This document shows, in pieces, positions 53,702-62,938 of a DNA stretch of 64,000 nt (positions are counted from its first letter, which is position 1; the number at the start of each line of letters is the position of its first letter). Made by a program: the position numbers and the translations under genes. The notes beneath the pieces are model-generated. The model was not told the origin of the DNA and did not search any database. It worked only from the letters and a program-made list of their open reading frames with translations. This DNA is from Paraburkholderia agricolaris (GTDB lineage Bacteria > Pseudomonadota > Gammaproteobacteria > Burkholderiales > Burkholderiaceae): contig NZ_QPER01000002.1 in assembly GCF_009455635.1 (NCBI RefSeq), positions 186,001 through 250,000 on the forward strand, read 5' to 3'.

Positions 53702-54547
53702 TCATGCTTCGGCCTCGTAAAGCAGACCGTAGCTCCCGCTCGTTCGTTTTATGCGTGCGAAGCCGAGTTCCCCCAAATGCATCCCGGCGATCAACAGTCC
53801 CTCCGAACTGGCCAAATCCAGGAGCCGTGATCGTGTGGCGGCGGCCAGGGAAGGGTCTTGATCGAAGGCAATCGATACGGCTGGCCGTTTGATCTGGATG
53901 TGAGGAAAATGAACAATATCGCCCCAAACAAGCAGGCCCTGATCGTGGGATTCGAGAAGATATCCGGAGTGTCCATCTGTGTGTCCCGGTAGCGGCATCG
54001 CCCGGATACCGGGAAGTACTTCTCCCTCATTGAACGTGCGAAGCCTGTCGCGGTAGCCGTCGAACACTTGACGCGCTATCAGGAAGTTACCGCGGGCACG
54101 CTCGCTGGCGCGACTTAGATTTCCGTCGTCCTGCCAGAACCTGACCTCTTGCTGATGAGCAATAAGCTCCGCATTCGGAAAGCTAATGTGTCCGGCTGTG
54201 TCCACTAGCCCGCCGACGTGATCGGGATGGGCGTGTGTGAGCAGGATCGTGTCGATCTCGGACGGTTCGACGCCAGCAAGCGATAAATTGGTTCTCAGTC
54301 GACCGCCCCATTGTTTGATGCCTCCAGCCCCGCCGTCGATGAGAATCGTGCGGCCCGCTCCGCGCACTACGTAGCAGTTGATATGGACGGCGGAAGGCTC
54401 CTTCTGCCCTGCATTACTTTGCATTCTGGAGGCCTCGGACGGATCGATGTTCGAGAGAAAGTCGAGGCTGGCGGTGAGGTAGCCGTCGCTGATTGCGGTG
54501 ATCGTGAAATCCCCGACTCGTTGGCTTGGAAAGCTAAAGGTGGACAC
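53702..54547 (-). CDS. MBL-fold metallo-hydrolase
   Basis: The 281-residue protein is likely to start at a GTG (54545-54547), 5-8 nt after GGAGAAG. It has the full MBL metal motif LLTHAHPDHVGGL, LPGHTDGHSGYLL and VWGDIVHFP. The order DGGAGGIKQWGGRLRTNL is typical of the AttM-like or lactonase-related branch. It is the last gene of a leftward operon with a tautomerase and an EthD-like protein, controlled by the divergent LysR at 55614. Substrate unknown. Confidence 0.9.
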   Translation of the reverse strand: MSTFSFPSQRVGDFTITAISDGYLTASLDFLSNIDPSEASRMQSNAGQKEPSAVHINCYVVRGAGRTILIDGGAGGIKQWGGRLRTNLSLAGVEPSEIDTILLTHAHPDHVGGLVDTAGHISFPNAELIAHQQEVRFWQDDGNLSRASERARGNFLIARQVFDGYRDRLRTFNEGEVLPGIRAMPLPGHTDGHSGYLLESHDQGLLVWGDIVHFPHIQIKRPAVSIAFDQDPSLAAATRSRLLDLASSEGLLIAGMHLGELGFARIKRTSGSYGLLYEAEA

Positions 54548-54568
54548 AGTTCTTCTCCGGAAGACTTT

Positions 54569-54895
54569 CTAATTTCGGGCGTGAATGGTCGATGCGGCAT
54601 ACCCAAAACAACGGATGCGCGCCGTGAGACCCGTATGGCGTGCGATGGCGTCGTCCAGCGCTTCCATGAACTGGTTCATTACCGGGGGCGTGCGAAATGT
54701 CTCAAGGCGATATTGGATTTCCGCGAAAACGGGATGTCCGTGCCCATGCCGAACGTCGACATAGATGACATGAACGTTTTTGAGTGCGGCTCCCAGGACA
54801 CTCGTACAGAGTTCGATGCAGTCGCTGGAAAGTTCGGCAAGCGTCTCATCAGACGGCATTTGCCCCGCAGCAATATAGAAAGTGACATTGGGCAT
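54569..54895 (-). CDS. Tautomerase superfamily protein
   Basis: The 108-residue protein begins MPNVTFYIAAGQMPSDETLA; after removal of methionine, Pro1 would be the catalytic base, as in 4-oxalocrotonate tautomerase-type proteins. The length exceeds single 4-OT subunits (about 62) and fits the larger tautomerase-like members. It lies between the MBL hydrolase (21-bp gap) and an EthD-like protein (13-bp gap) in one operon. Confidence 0.82.
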   Translation of the reverse strand: MPNVTFYIAAGQMPSDETLAELSSDCIELCTSVLGAALKNVHVIYVDVRHGHGHPVFAEIQYRLETFRTPPVMNQFMEALDDAIARHTGLTARIRCFGYAASTIHARN

Positions 54896-54908
54896 CGCGG
54901 ACCTGTTT

Positions 54909-55448
54909 TTACTGTTCAGTCGAAACGGTATGGGAACGCGTCAGTTGTTCTGTCATCGGCGAGTAAAGATGAATGCCTGCCGACATGCTTTCGACAAACT
55001 GAGCGTTTCGCCGGGGCACTTTTGCGAGCCAGCGGCGGTCCGGAAACTTCTCCAGCGCGACTGCTTGCATCGCCAACGGTGTGAGGCCCATCTGAATCAG
55101 AGGTTCGGGGCCGCCTGCGCAAAGCACCAGGAGTTCATCGGCATTGACTGCCGGCGCAAGGCCGATATCGCTGTAGAGATTTCGGTGCCAGTCGGTGATG
55201 TGTTGCTGCCACCTTGCAAAATTGCCACCGCCTTTCTGGCGATATTCCTCTCCCGTCAGGACATCGAGACTGTCAATCGTGTGGACGGCGAGGTAGACCG
55301 GGCAACCATCGCTTAACGACTTGAAGCGCTGCGACGTGTGGAAGCCAGTGACCGAGATGAGGGCGGGCAGTTTTTCGAAGCTGTAGAAGTCGTTCCATTC
55401 GGCTTCGCTGTTGGGATCGGCGAAGCTGCATTCCACGGTGTAGATCAT
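54909..55448 (-). CDS. Protein of unknown function, possible dimeric alpha/beta-barrel (EthD-like)
   Basis: The 179-residue protein opens MIYTVECSFADPNSEAEWND, with AISVTGFHTSQRFKSL-like and PVYLAVHTIDSLDVL segments typical of dimeric alpha/beta-barrel proteins such as EthD or DUF4286-type members. AAGGATAG precedes the ATG. As first gene of the LysR-controlled operon it might handle the same substrate as the tautomerase and MBL hydrolase. The family call is by fold resemblance only. Confidence 0.65.
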   Translation of the reverse strand: MIYTVECSFADPNSEAEWNDFYSFEKLPALISVTGFHTSQRFKSLSDGCPVYLAVHTIDSLDVLTGEEYRQKGGGNFARWQQHITDWHRNLYSDIGLAPAVNADELLVLCAGGPEPLIQMGLTPLAMQAVALEKFPDRRWLAKVPRRNAQFVESMSAGIHLYSPMTEQLTRSHTVSTEQ

Positions 55449-55613
55449 CAGACTATCCTTCGTGACGGGGGAGCATGTTGCAGCGAACGATCCATGTTCA
55501 TTGCAGTAACGTAATGCTAACCTGTGATTTTCCGCATTTATATCGATATATAGTCAGCCTTCAGTGACATTTGCTCAAGCTGGCGTCGGTGTATATCAAT
55601 CGACGAGACCCCA

Positions 55614-56519
55614 ATGCGACGTAAGATTCCAAGCAATTCCGCGCTCATGGCTTTTGAGGCCGCGGCTCGACATGGCAGCTTCGCTCGCGCGGCCGAGGAG
55701 TTAGCGCTGACTGAGGGCGCGGTCAGTCGTCAGATCGGTCGACTGGAGGCGTTTTTGGGCGTCGCGCTGTTCGAGCGCGTTGGAAACCGGGTACGGCTTG
55801 CGCCCAACGGCACGCGATACGCGGTGCAGGTTCGCGAGCTTCTGGATCGGCTGGAACGGGACAGCCTATATCTGATGGGACAGCCTATCGAGGGCGCGAG
55901 CATTGATATCGCCGCGATTCCGACCTTTGCCACCCGTTGGCTGATCCCTCGGCTGAAACGCTTTCAAGATCAGCATCCGAACATTACCGTGCATATTGCC
56001 GAACGTATGGACCCCTTCATTCTTGCCGGTAGCGGTTTCGACGCAGCGATCCATTTTGAGCATCCAGCGTGGGCGGGTATGCATTTACATCGGCTGCTGG
56101 AAGAGGTGCTGGTGCCGGTCTGTAGTCCGGCGCTGCTCGCGGACGCCGGTGCGAACCTTTCGCTCGATGAACTGCCACGCCTTCACCGGCGTCAGAACCC
56201 GGACGCATGGCAGCTATACGCACAGGAGGCCGGCATCGTGCTGACCAACTCGGCGGTCGGCGCACGTTACGATCTCCATTCCATGCTGATCGAGGCGGCG
56301 CTAGCCGGCCTGGGGGTTGCGTTGGTGCCGCGTCTTTACGTGGGGGCAGAACTTGAACAAGGCCGTTTGGTTGCGCCCTGGCCGGACGGCAAAGCGATTG
56401 CCAAAAACTTCTGCCTCGTTCTTCCTGAGCCGATCGAGTTGAGTGAAGCGCCACTACAGGCATTTGCGAAATGGATGCTTCACGAAGCCCGGGGCTTAGC
56501 GGCTCAAAGTAGCGCCTGA
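55614..56519 (+). CDS. LysR family regulator (GcvA-like), divergent to tautomerase operon
   Basis: The 301-residue protein has a GcvA-type head (NSALMAFEAAARHGSFARAA, EGAVSRQIGRLEAFL) and an effector domain with IDIAAIPTFATRWLIPRLKR and DAAIHFEHPAWAG, typical of the GcvA branch. It is divergent from the three-gene operon 53702-55448 across a 165-bp AT-rich gap and probably controls it. Confidence 0.93.
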   Translation: MRRKIPSNSALMAFEAAARHGSFARAAEELALTEGAVSRQIGRLEAFLGVALFERVGNRVRLAPNGTRYAVQVRELLDRLERDSLYLMGQPIEGASIDIAAIPTFATRWLIPRLKRFQDQHPNITVHIAERMDPFILAGSGFDAAIHFEHPAWAGMHLHRLLEEVLVPVCSPALLADAGANLSLDELPRLHRRQNPDAWQLYAQEAGIVLTNSAVGARYDLHSMLIEAALAGLGVALVPRLYVGAELEQGRLVAPWPDGKAIAKNFCLVLPEPIELSEAPLQAFAKWMLHEARGLAAQSSA

Positions 56520-56633
56520 CGATCATCAAAAACAGCCAGGCCTCCGCCGTTTTCCTCGCGATGGCCGACGATTCTGCTTACCTGCCCGGAGGTCGCGCTC
56601 TGGCCGACCTCGGTGCCGATGCGCCGGCGCTTG

Positions 56634-57365
56634 CTAGCAGCGTGCCCGCACACAAATGAATGCGGGGGCGTGTGATAGCTCCGCGTGCAGAGCTTCCGAC
56701 ACCGCTTGCATCTCGGCGAGCGGCTGAGGTTCGACAAAGCGATCCAATAGCCAGCCGCTTTCAGTCAATCCGTTGAGGATGTCGGAAAGAGGCCGGCGGT
56801 AAGCCTGCACGTAAGGTTTCGGCTCACCGAAGCCTGACCAGTACAGCCCGAAGCGAGAGGTCGCGAAGTATGTCCCTTCGCCACGGGTTCGTTCATCCAT
56901 CCAGTCGCGCATAGGATGCGCCATAGAAAATACCAGGGTCGCGCCGCGTCGCGCGACTCGTCGGAACTCGCTGAAAACCGGTTTAAGATCTTCCAGGTAG
57001 TCGAAGGCGAGCGAACACAGGATCTTGTCGAACGATTCGGCAGGAAGCCAGTCGAGCGGAGCAGCAAGATCGCCGGTCATCACTTCGACCGGAAGTTGGG
57101 CGCAGCGATGGCGTGTGAGTTCGACCATCTGTGGTGTTACATCGAACGCGTGGACCGTTGCGCCGCTTCGAGCGAGCTGTTCGCTGCAAATGCCTGGTCC
57201 ACATCCCGCATCGAGAACATGCAAGCCGTTGACATCGCCAACAAGCGACATCGTCGCGGGGCGTTCGTAGAGCGCGTTGTGCGGCTTTGTCGTAACGGCT
57301 GCCGCGTAGCGTTCTGCAAACTCGGAATACGCTGCACGTCCGATGGACTGTCTGGATTCGTTCAT
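56634..57365 (-). CDS. Class I SAM-dependent methyltransferase
   Basis: The 243-residue protein has the methyltransferase motif I VLDAGCGPGICSEQLARSGA, motif II around VHAFDVTPQMVELTRHRC and motif IV ILCSLAFDYLEDLKPVFSEF, followed by ARRGATLVFSMAHPMRDWMD. This resembles UbiE/BioC-like methylases with small-molecule substrates. It is followed leftward by no close partner; the MFS gene upstream starts on the same strand 37 bp beyond its start, so both may be co-transcribed. Confidence 0.9.
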   Translation of the reverse strand: MNESRQSIGRAAYSEFAERYAAAVTTKPHNALYERPATMSLVGDVNGLHVLDAGCGPGICSEQLARSGATVHAFDVTPQMVELTRHRCAQLPVEVMTGDLAAPLDWLPAESFDKILCSLAFDYLEDLKPVFSEFRRVARRGATLVFSMAHPMRDWMDERTRGEGTYFATSRFGLYWSGFGEPKPYVQAYRRPLSDILNGLTESGWLLDRFVEPQPLAEMQAVSEALHAELSHAPAFICVRARC

Positions 57366-57402
57366 GTTTATTGCGCGTTGGTTTCGACGTCACTGGTCGC
57401 GA

Positions 57403-58647
57403 TCAAGACGTCTTGAAGCTTTCGGTGCGTGCGATCAAGGCCAGTCCAATAACGGCAATACCCGCGAAGAGCGCTGGCAGCAGGAAGACATGGGGAAGCC
57501 CCAGCAGTGCGACCCCGAAACCGCTCGCGACGCCTCCTAACGCTGAGGCGAGAGCCGTGGAGCTCATAAAGATTGCCGACGCCGTTGCTACCGCGTTGGG
57601 AAGCAGGCGTTGAGCGACGATGATGCCGAGAACCATAAATACGCCCCAAACACCACCCATGAGGATCTGTCCGGCGAACATGCCCGCCGCGGACGACCAG
57701 AACGCAAAGCAAAGATTGGCAAACACCCCCATGGCGGCCGCGATGCACATCAACCATACGTTGCCAAGCTTGCGGCCCAGTCCGATGCTGAAGGGCATGA
57801 TGAGTAGCTCGATGAATGGCTGTATCCCGATGACCGCTCCCCGTACGACGGGGCTTAGCCTGAGGTGTTCTTCCATGTAGATCAGCAGGAATCCGTACTT
57901 CACCGGCTCCCCTGCGTAGAGCATGACGAAGAGCCCTGTGAACGCCAGCAGGGGAAGCATGGCACGTAGGCTGGCGTGGCGAGCGGGCTCGCTTGCCGAC
58001 TCCGGCTTGAGCTTGGCGGTTGGGTTCAGCGTTCCGAGCGGTGCGATCTGTAAAAGCATGCAGATGGCGGTCATCCAAAGCATGGGGCGCAGGCCATAGG
58101 CAGCCGCCACCCATGCTCCCAGCACAGGCCCGACGATCCATCCACCGGTCAGCGCCATGCGGATGATGGCAACGACACTTTCATTTGCGTCGCCGGGCTT
58201 GTCGCTGAGTTCGTCGTGAACAGCCGCAAAAATTTGCGAGGCGGTGGCGCCAGAAACGGCCAGTAAAGCGATGGCGATGATGAAGGGCATCCAGACCGAA
58301 GTAGAGAGGGCTAGCCCCGCCCAGCCCACAAAGCCCGCGGCGGCACACAGGCGAAAAAGACCGAGGCGATTTCCTGTGTGATCGGAGTATCGGCCGACGA
58401 AATACCCCGCGACTGGCGCTGCAAGGCTGGTCAAGTAATAGAATCCCGCCAACGGCAGCGAGGCGCCGAGTTCCTTCACCAGGAACAGAACGATCTGTGG
58501 TGCAGCCGCCGATGCGCCGAGACCCGACAGAAACATCGCAATCGTTGCGCCGAGAAAAAGCCTCGACGCCGCGACTTGACGCAATGCAGATTGGCTACCG
58601 GCACCGTCAGACCTCATGACAGCTTGACTACCGCTTTGGTCAGGCAT
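57403..58647 (-). CDS. MFS transporter, sugar efflux (SetA/SotB-like)
   Basis: From the ATG at 58645-58647 (AGGGG upstream) the protein is 414 residues with about 12 hydrophobic segments, beginning LFLGATIAMFLSGLGASAAA. GYFVGRYSDHTGNRLGL is a motif A variant, and FAAVHDELSDKPGDANESVV and LIYMEEHLRLSPVVRGAVIG are characteristic of the Set sugar efflux group. It lies just upstream of the methyltransferase gene. The real substrate could be a sugar or drug. Confidence 0.88.
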   Translation of the reverse strand: MPDQSGSQAVMRSDGAGSQSALRQVAASRLFLGATIAMFLSGLGASAAAPQIVLFLVKELGASLPLAGFYYLTSLAAPVAGYFVGRYSDHTGNRLGLFRLCAAAGFVGWAGLALSTSVWMPFIIAIALLAVSGATASQIFAAVHDELSDKPGDANESVVAIIRMALTGGWIVGPVLGAWVAAAYGLRPMLWMTAICMLLQIAPLGTLNPTAKLKPESASEPARHASLRAMLPLLAFTGLFVMLYAGEPVKYGFLLIYMEEHLRLSPVVRGAVIGIQPFIELLIMPFSIGLGRKLGNVWLMCIAAAMGVFANLCFAFWSSAAGMFAGQILMGGVWGVFMVLGIIVAQRLLPNAVATASAIFMSSTALASALGGVASGFGVALLGLPHVFLLPALFAGIAVIGLALIARTESFKTS

Positions 58648-58813
58648 CGTGAAACGCCCCTCGGTTATGTTCTTGACGCGCCGTATTGGCCTGGCAGCAA
58701 CTTGGGAAGGGTGAAGCGACACCCGAAAACCGGGTACTTTTGTATTTTCACACGGTTTCGGCCGGACTCAGCGTGATGACGAGCGGCCCAGTTCGAGCCA
58801 GCGCTTATCTTCA

Positions 58814-59479
58814 TCAGCCGGTCGGCGGCTTGCCGGTGAAAACCGCCAATTGAGCGTCGAAAGCGCGTTTGTAGGTGGGCCGCGCTTCGCCGCGGGCGAC
58901 ATAGGCGGAGAGGTTCGGGTATTCGCCCAGCAAACCCGATGCTTTCAGCCTGAGCAGCACCGACACCATCATCAGGTCGCCCGCGCTGAACGCACCATCG
59001 AGCCAGTCGGCGTTGCCAAGGCGATCGGAAAGCTCACGCAACCGGTCTCGGATGCGATCTTCGACGATAGGCAGGCGCTGCTCGTACCAGGTCTTGTCCG
59101 CCTCCTGAAACCTGGTGGTCTGGAGATCGAGGATCGGCGGCTCAATTGTGTTGAGCGCCGCAAACATCCATGTGATCGCGCGTGCCCGGGCATTCGCATC
59201 GTCAGGTAGCAGGCCTGCATGATGCTCTGCGATATGGAACACGATGGCTCCCGATTCGAACAGGGTCAGCGCGCCTTGTTCATAGGTCGGGATCTGCCCA
59301 AAGGGATGAAGTGCTCGATGCGCGGGTTCCTTCATTGCGCTGAACGAAACAAGGCGAACCTCGTAAGCTTGGCCGGCTTCTTCAAGCGCCCAGCGAACCC
59401 GCATGTCACGCGCCAGTCCCTTGCCGCGATCGGGCGACCGTTCAAAGACGGTGATAACGGGGATCGGTTGCGGGGGCAT
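58814..59479 (-). CDS. Glutathione S-transferase family protein
   Basis: The 221-residue protein has an N-terminal thioredoxin-like domain (RGKGLARDMRVRWALEEAGQ, HPFGQIPTYEQGALTLFESG with the conserved proline before the loop and ESGAI) and an all-helical C-terminal domain with LSDRLGNADWLDGAFSAGDL. AAAGGAGAAG precedes the ATG. A specific class is not clear. It stands alone. Confidence 0.92.
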   Translation of the reverse strand: MPPQPIPVITVFERSPDRGKGLARDMRVRWALEEAGQAYEVRLVSFSAMKEPAHRALHPFGQIPTYEQGALTLFESGAIVFHIAEHHAGLLPDDANARARAITWMFAALNTIEPPILDLQTTRFQEADKTWYEQRLPIVEDRIRDRLRELSDRLGNADWLDGAFSAGDLMMVSVLLRLKASGLLGEYPNLSAYVARGEARPTYKRAFDAQLAVFTGKPPTG

Positions 59480-59744
59480 GGTGACTTCTCCTTTGCTGGA
59501 TGTCTCGTTGAGTGCCGGACACGTGACTCCGGCGCTTATCTACCAGACGTTCGCGATAGGGCTAAATCGACATCCTCGAACTAATTTTTCTCAGGGATTG
59601 GGTCAATCGGTGTCCAGAACGACATCATCCGGGCACGAGACCGGTCTTCGCCATTTTGTTGAAAGCCCCGGGTACGAATTCGGATCGTATGCATGCGGGC
59701 CAGAATTTGCCTGAATTCCCAGGTACCATCCGAAGCGGGTCAGC

Positions 59745-60314
59745 TCACTTGTCGGTATCCAGCAAGGTCTCAGCGGTGATGACGGTGCAGTATTCCAGGT
59801 CCAGATTGGCAAGCGACATTGCGTGCACGTCTTCCGCGCTTCGCAGGTTGCCGTTCCAATCTTTTCGATCAAACGTAAAACAGCAATCGGCTACGAGGTA
59901 GGTTGTGAAACCCAGGTTGCCGGCCATGCGGACCGTCGCTTCGACAGAGTTATTGGTGATGACGCCGGCGACCACCAATGTGTCATGGCCTTGGGCGCGG
60001 AGTTGAGCTTCCAGATTCGTACCTATAAAAGCATTGTTGGTCCGTTTCGGAATGACCGGCTCGCCGGCGACAGGTGCGGCCTCAGGTTTGAAGTCGTGTC
60101 CGCTTTGGCCCGGTCGATAATGCGAGCCGGGTTCGGTCGAGTCGTGCCGAATGTGCCATACCGGCCAGCCATGCCGCCGCCAGTGGTCGAGCAAACGTGC
60201 AATCTGAATCTCGGCAAGCGGGTTGTTTCTGCGCCCCCAGCTTGGGTGGTCTATGGCTTTCTGAAGATCCACGAGCATAAGCACGGCGCGGGCCGGGCGT
60301 GGCAAGGCAGTCAT
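59745..60314 (-). CDS. Isochorismatase-like hydrolase with serine in place of the nucleophilic cysteine
   Basis: The 189-residue protein has the isochorismatase fold: RAVLMLVDLQKAIDHPSWGR with D16, VIPKRTNNAFIGTNLEAQLR with K90 and VVAGVITNNSVEATVRMAGN. In cysteine hydrolases of this fold the last motif reads TxxCVexTxR; here the cysteine position is S123. Related database-type sequences with NNSV exist from memory, so this may be a natural subgroup with a non-thiol mechanism like EntB. Substrate unknown. Confidence 0.88.
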   Translation of the reverse strand: MTALPRPARAVLMLVDLQKAIDHPSWGRRNNPLAEIQIARLLDHWRRHGWPVWHIRHDSTEPGSHYRPGQSGHDFKPEAAPVAGEPVIPKRTNNAFIGTNLEAQLRAQGHDTLVVAGVITNNSVEATVRMAGNLGFTTYLVADCCFTFDRKDWNGNLRSAEDVHAMSLANLDLEYCTVITAETLLDTDK

Positions 60315-60578
60315 TTTTGATCCTGCGTAAGCGGACGTTGTCGCGAAGCGATTCGATTCAGGACTTTATCGCAAGTCAGCCGCAAGCCCGCACTCGCGGC
60401 AGTTGCTCGGCTTGATGCGGCCAGGACGAGACACTTGACTAAGGCGCCTGGATCGTCAACATCCCATGAGTGCGCGGGATGGATGTATTCTGCGCACCTC
60501 TCTCCTCTAACAACCTGGCCCGTGAACAGAAATGAGCGGTTTTGTCTTCACGGAGACTCTTCAACGGAGATACGAACG

Positions 60579-61085
60579 ATGACCTCGAAAAGCATCCGCA
60601 GAGCAACCGCAGAGGACGTGGCAGTTCTTACACAGATCCGGAACGATGCGCATGCAAAGAAGGTGGCTCATAGCGACTATGCGTGGGGTAAGGAGGGAGA
60701 CGGATTTTCCGAGCGGTGGGTACGAAACAATGTCTCCCAGAAGGAAGTGTATGTCGTTGAACTGGATGGCATGCCGGCTGGAACGTTCTCATTCGATCTG
60801 GACGATGAAAGGCACTGGGGACCTCAAGAACCTATTGCTGGTTATGTGCATGGCCTTTCTGTGCGGAAAGGTTTTAACGGACGCGGACTCGGGAGTTTTA
60901 TGCTTGATTGGTGCGCTAACAAGGTGAGCGGCCTGAACCGGCGTTTTGTTCGACTCGACTGCGCCGTCCACAACGGGAAGCTATGCGCTTACTACGAGTC
61001 GCTCGGCTTTATCCGCGTAGGCCTGTACCCGGAACCCGAACCCGATGGCTACGTCTGGTCGCTATACGAGAAATCGGCTGACTAA
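60579..61085 (+). CDS. GNAT family N-acetyltransferase
   Basis: From the ATG at 60579 (GGAGATACG upstream) the protein is 168 residues. It has the GNAT pattern RRATAEDVAVLTQIRNDAHA, YVVELDGMPAGTFSFDLDDE, the acetyl-CoA loop VRKGFNGRGLGSFMLDWCAN and the final VHNGKLCAYYESLGFIRVGL. It could acetylate an antibiotic, amino group or protein. It is convergent with the receiver-domain gene 3 bp beyond its stop. Confidence 0.92.
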   Translation: MTSKSIRRATAEDVAVLTQIRNDAHAKKVAHSDYAWGKEGDGFSERWVRNNVSQKEVYVVELDGMPAGTFSFDLDDERHWGPQEPIAGYVHGLSVRKGFNGRGLGSFMLDWCANKVSGLNRRFVRLDCAVHNGKLCAYYESLGFIRVGLYPEPEPDGYVWSLYEKSAD

Positions 61086-61087
61086 CT

Positions 61088-61468
61088 TCAAATGATTGTG
61101 CGGGATGCTATTGCCGCCAGAATGACCGGCAACTGGGCCGGTTTTACAAAATGGTGATCGAAACCCGCCTTGAACGATTCGACCCTTTCAGCGGGCGCAC
61201 GCAGTGCGGTTACCGCCAGCAGCAACGGACGGGGGACGACGCTCATACGCCGGATTTCTCTCGCCACCGCGTGACCGTCCATTCGGGGCATCTGGATATC
61301 GAGCATCACCACGTCAGGACGCCAGGCGTGGTAAGCGGCGAGCGCGCTGACCCCGTCTACAGCCGTCTGGATGGTGTAGCCGTAAGCCTCGAAGAACAGC
61401 ACGTAAGCATCGACCAGATCCGGGTCGTCGTCCGCGATGAGTAAGCGCTCGGCTTTCGCAGTGGACAC
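61088..61468 (-). CDS. Single-domain response regulator (receiver)
   Basis: A GTG at 61466-61468 with AAGGAATC upstream gives 126 residues. The acidic pair is in LLIADDDPDLVDAY, the phosphoacceptor is D57 in PDVVMLDIQMPRMDG, and the conserved lysine is in FDHHFVKPAQLP. It has no output domain. It is divergent from a soluble histidine kinase at 61597, with only 128 bp between, and is its natural phosphorylation partner. Confidence 0.92.
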   Translation of the reverse strand: MSTAKAERLLIADDDPDLVDAYVLFFEAYGYTIQTAVDGVSALAAYHAWRPDVVMLDIQMPRMDGHAVAREIRRMSVVPRPLLLAVTALRAPAERVESFKAGFDHHFVKPAQLPVILAAIASRTII

Positions 61469-61596
61469 TTGATTCCTTTGGGTTGCCCTCTCGTCACGCA
61501 ATATATGGGCCCGGTAGAGTCAGAACAGCCATTTGTGCGTAATATGGATTCACGTAATGCGCCATACTGAGTCTTTCCGCTTCCTTGAGGGTAAAC

Positions 61597-62718
61597 ATGC
61601 GACTGGCTGACTTCATCCTGCGCGACATGGAAACGATTCTGATGCAGTGGGAGACGTTCGCCGCTACTCTGCTGCCGGCAGCCGGGGACATGAAATCGCT
61701 TGCTCTGCGAGACCACGCACAACAGATTCTGCAAGCCGTAGCGAAGGATCTGTCGACGGCCCAGACAAGGAAAGCGCAAGCCGAAAAGTCGATGGGGCGA
61801 GCTCCCGTACTGATCGGGGCGCCAGAGACAGCTGCGCAGACGCACGCCCTTTTGCGGGCGCGCGGCGGGTTCGACATCAACCAGTTGGCCGCAGAGTACC
61901 GCGCCTTGCGCGCGAGCGTCCTGCGCCTCTGGATGGACGAATGTCAGCCAGAAGCTCCGCATCCGGACGATGTCATCCGGTTCAATGAGGCCATCGATCA
62001 GGCACTTGCCGAGTCGGTCAGGAATTTCAGCGTCCAGGTCGATCAGGCGCGCAATCTCCTGCTTGGCATGCTCGGGCATGACATGCGCAGCCCACTCCAG
62101 ACCATCCAGATGACGGCCCAGTATCTGTCGGCACTCAACGCTGGGGAGCAGGTATCCGTAGCCGCATCCCGTTTGATAAGAAGCGGCGCTCGCATGCAGG
62201 CCCTTCTGAACGATATGCTTGATTTCAATCGAACCAGGCTCGGTTTGGGGATCAATATCGTGTCGACAGATGGCGACCTGGAGAAACTGCTTGCCGACGA
62301 ACTCGACCAGTTGCGGGCAGCGCACCCGGCCTGTCAGATCGATCTGGAAGTGAAAGGGGACTGTCGGGGAGTTTGGGACGGTCGCCGTCTGCAGCAGCTG
62401 CTCGGCAACCTGGTGTTGAATGCGATCAAGTACGGCGCGCCGGATGCCCCCGTGCGGGTGGTAATGACCGGCGAAGAGCAGAACGTTCGTTTCGAGGTCC
62501 GGAATCAGGGACCGGCCATCGATCAAACGACTCTGCAACGGATATTTGATCCGCTTCAGCGTGGCCTGAATCAGAAAGACTCATATAACAACGACGGCAA
62601 CCTGGGGCTCGGACTCTATATCGCGCGTGAAATCGCCAAGGCTCATGGAGGCGAGATCGAGGCGCGGTCCGACGAGGCAGAAACCGTGTTCGCTGTGCGC
62701 CTGCCTCGTCTTTCATAG
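61597..62718 (+). CDS. Soluble histidine kinase with N-terminal RsbRD-like domain
   Basis: The 373-residue protein has no membrane segment. Residues 1-145 are helical and resemble the RsbRD N-terminal domain. The HisKA helix carries H161 in LLGMLGHDMRSPLQTIQMTA, and the ATPase shows the N-box LLGNLVLNAIKYGAP, RNQGPAIDQTTLQRIFDPLQ and GLGLYIAREIAKAHGGEI. It is probably cytoplasmic and senses an internal signal. The two nearby receiver-type proteins (61088 and 62939) are likely partners. Confidence 0.92.
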   Translation: MRLADFILRDMETILMQWETFAATLLPAAGDMKSLALRDHAQQILQAVAKDLSTAQTRKAQAEKSMGRAPVLIGAPETAAQTHALLRARGGFDINQLAAEYRALRASVLRLWMDECQPEAPHPDDVIRFNEAIDQALAESVRNFSVQVDQARNLLLGMLGHDMRSPLQTIQMTAQYLSALNAGEQVSVAASRLIRSGARMQALLNDMLDFNRTRLGLGINIVSTDGDLEKLLADELDQLRAAHPACQIDLEVKGDCRGVWDGRRLQQLLGNLVLNAIKYGAPDAPVRVVMTGEEQNVRFEVRNQGPAIDQTTLQRIFDPLQRGLNQKDSYNNDGNLGLGLYIAREIAKAHGGEIEARSDEAETVFAVRLPRLS

Positions 62719-62938
62719 CGTTCGTGCTATGTCCACAGACCGGCCGTCAGCGCGTATGCATACGTTTAAAACACGTAACGACGCGCCATATTCCTTGCTG
62801 CGCCGGAATTATCGGACGACTATAGTTAAGTCGTGCCAGAAGTTTCCAGCAGTTCGTTCTCGAAGGTAATGCCGCGGGATGCACCGCGTGACGATGTAAG
62901 CCTCCTACCGCATCAGTAGCAGGTCACCGGAGCAAACC

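Noticed and set aside
57368..58141. A 257-codon minus-strand frame within the sugar efflux MFS gene
   Set aside because: Arginine/histidine-rich shadow frame without hydrophobic segments; the MFS frame is clearly the coding one.
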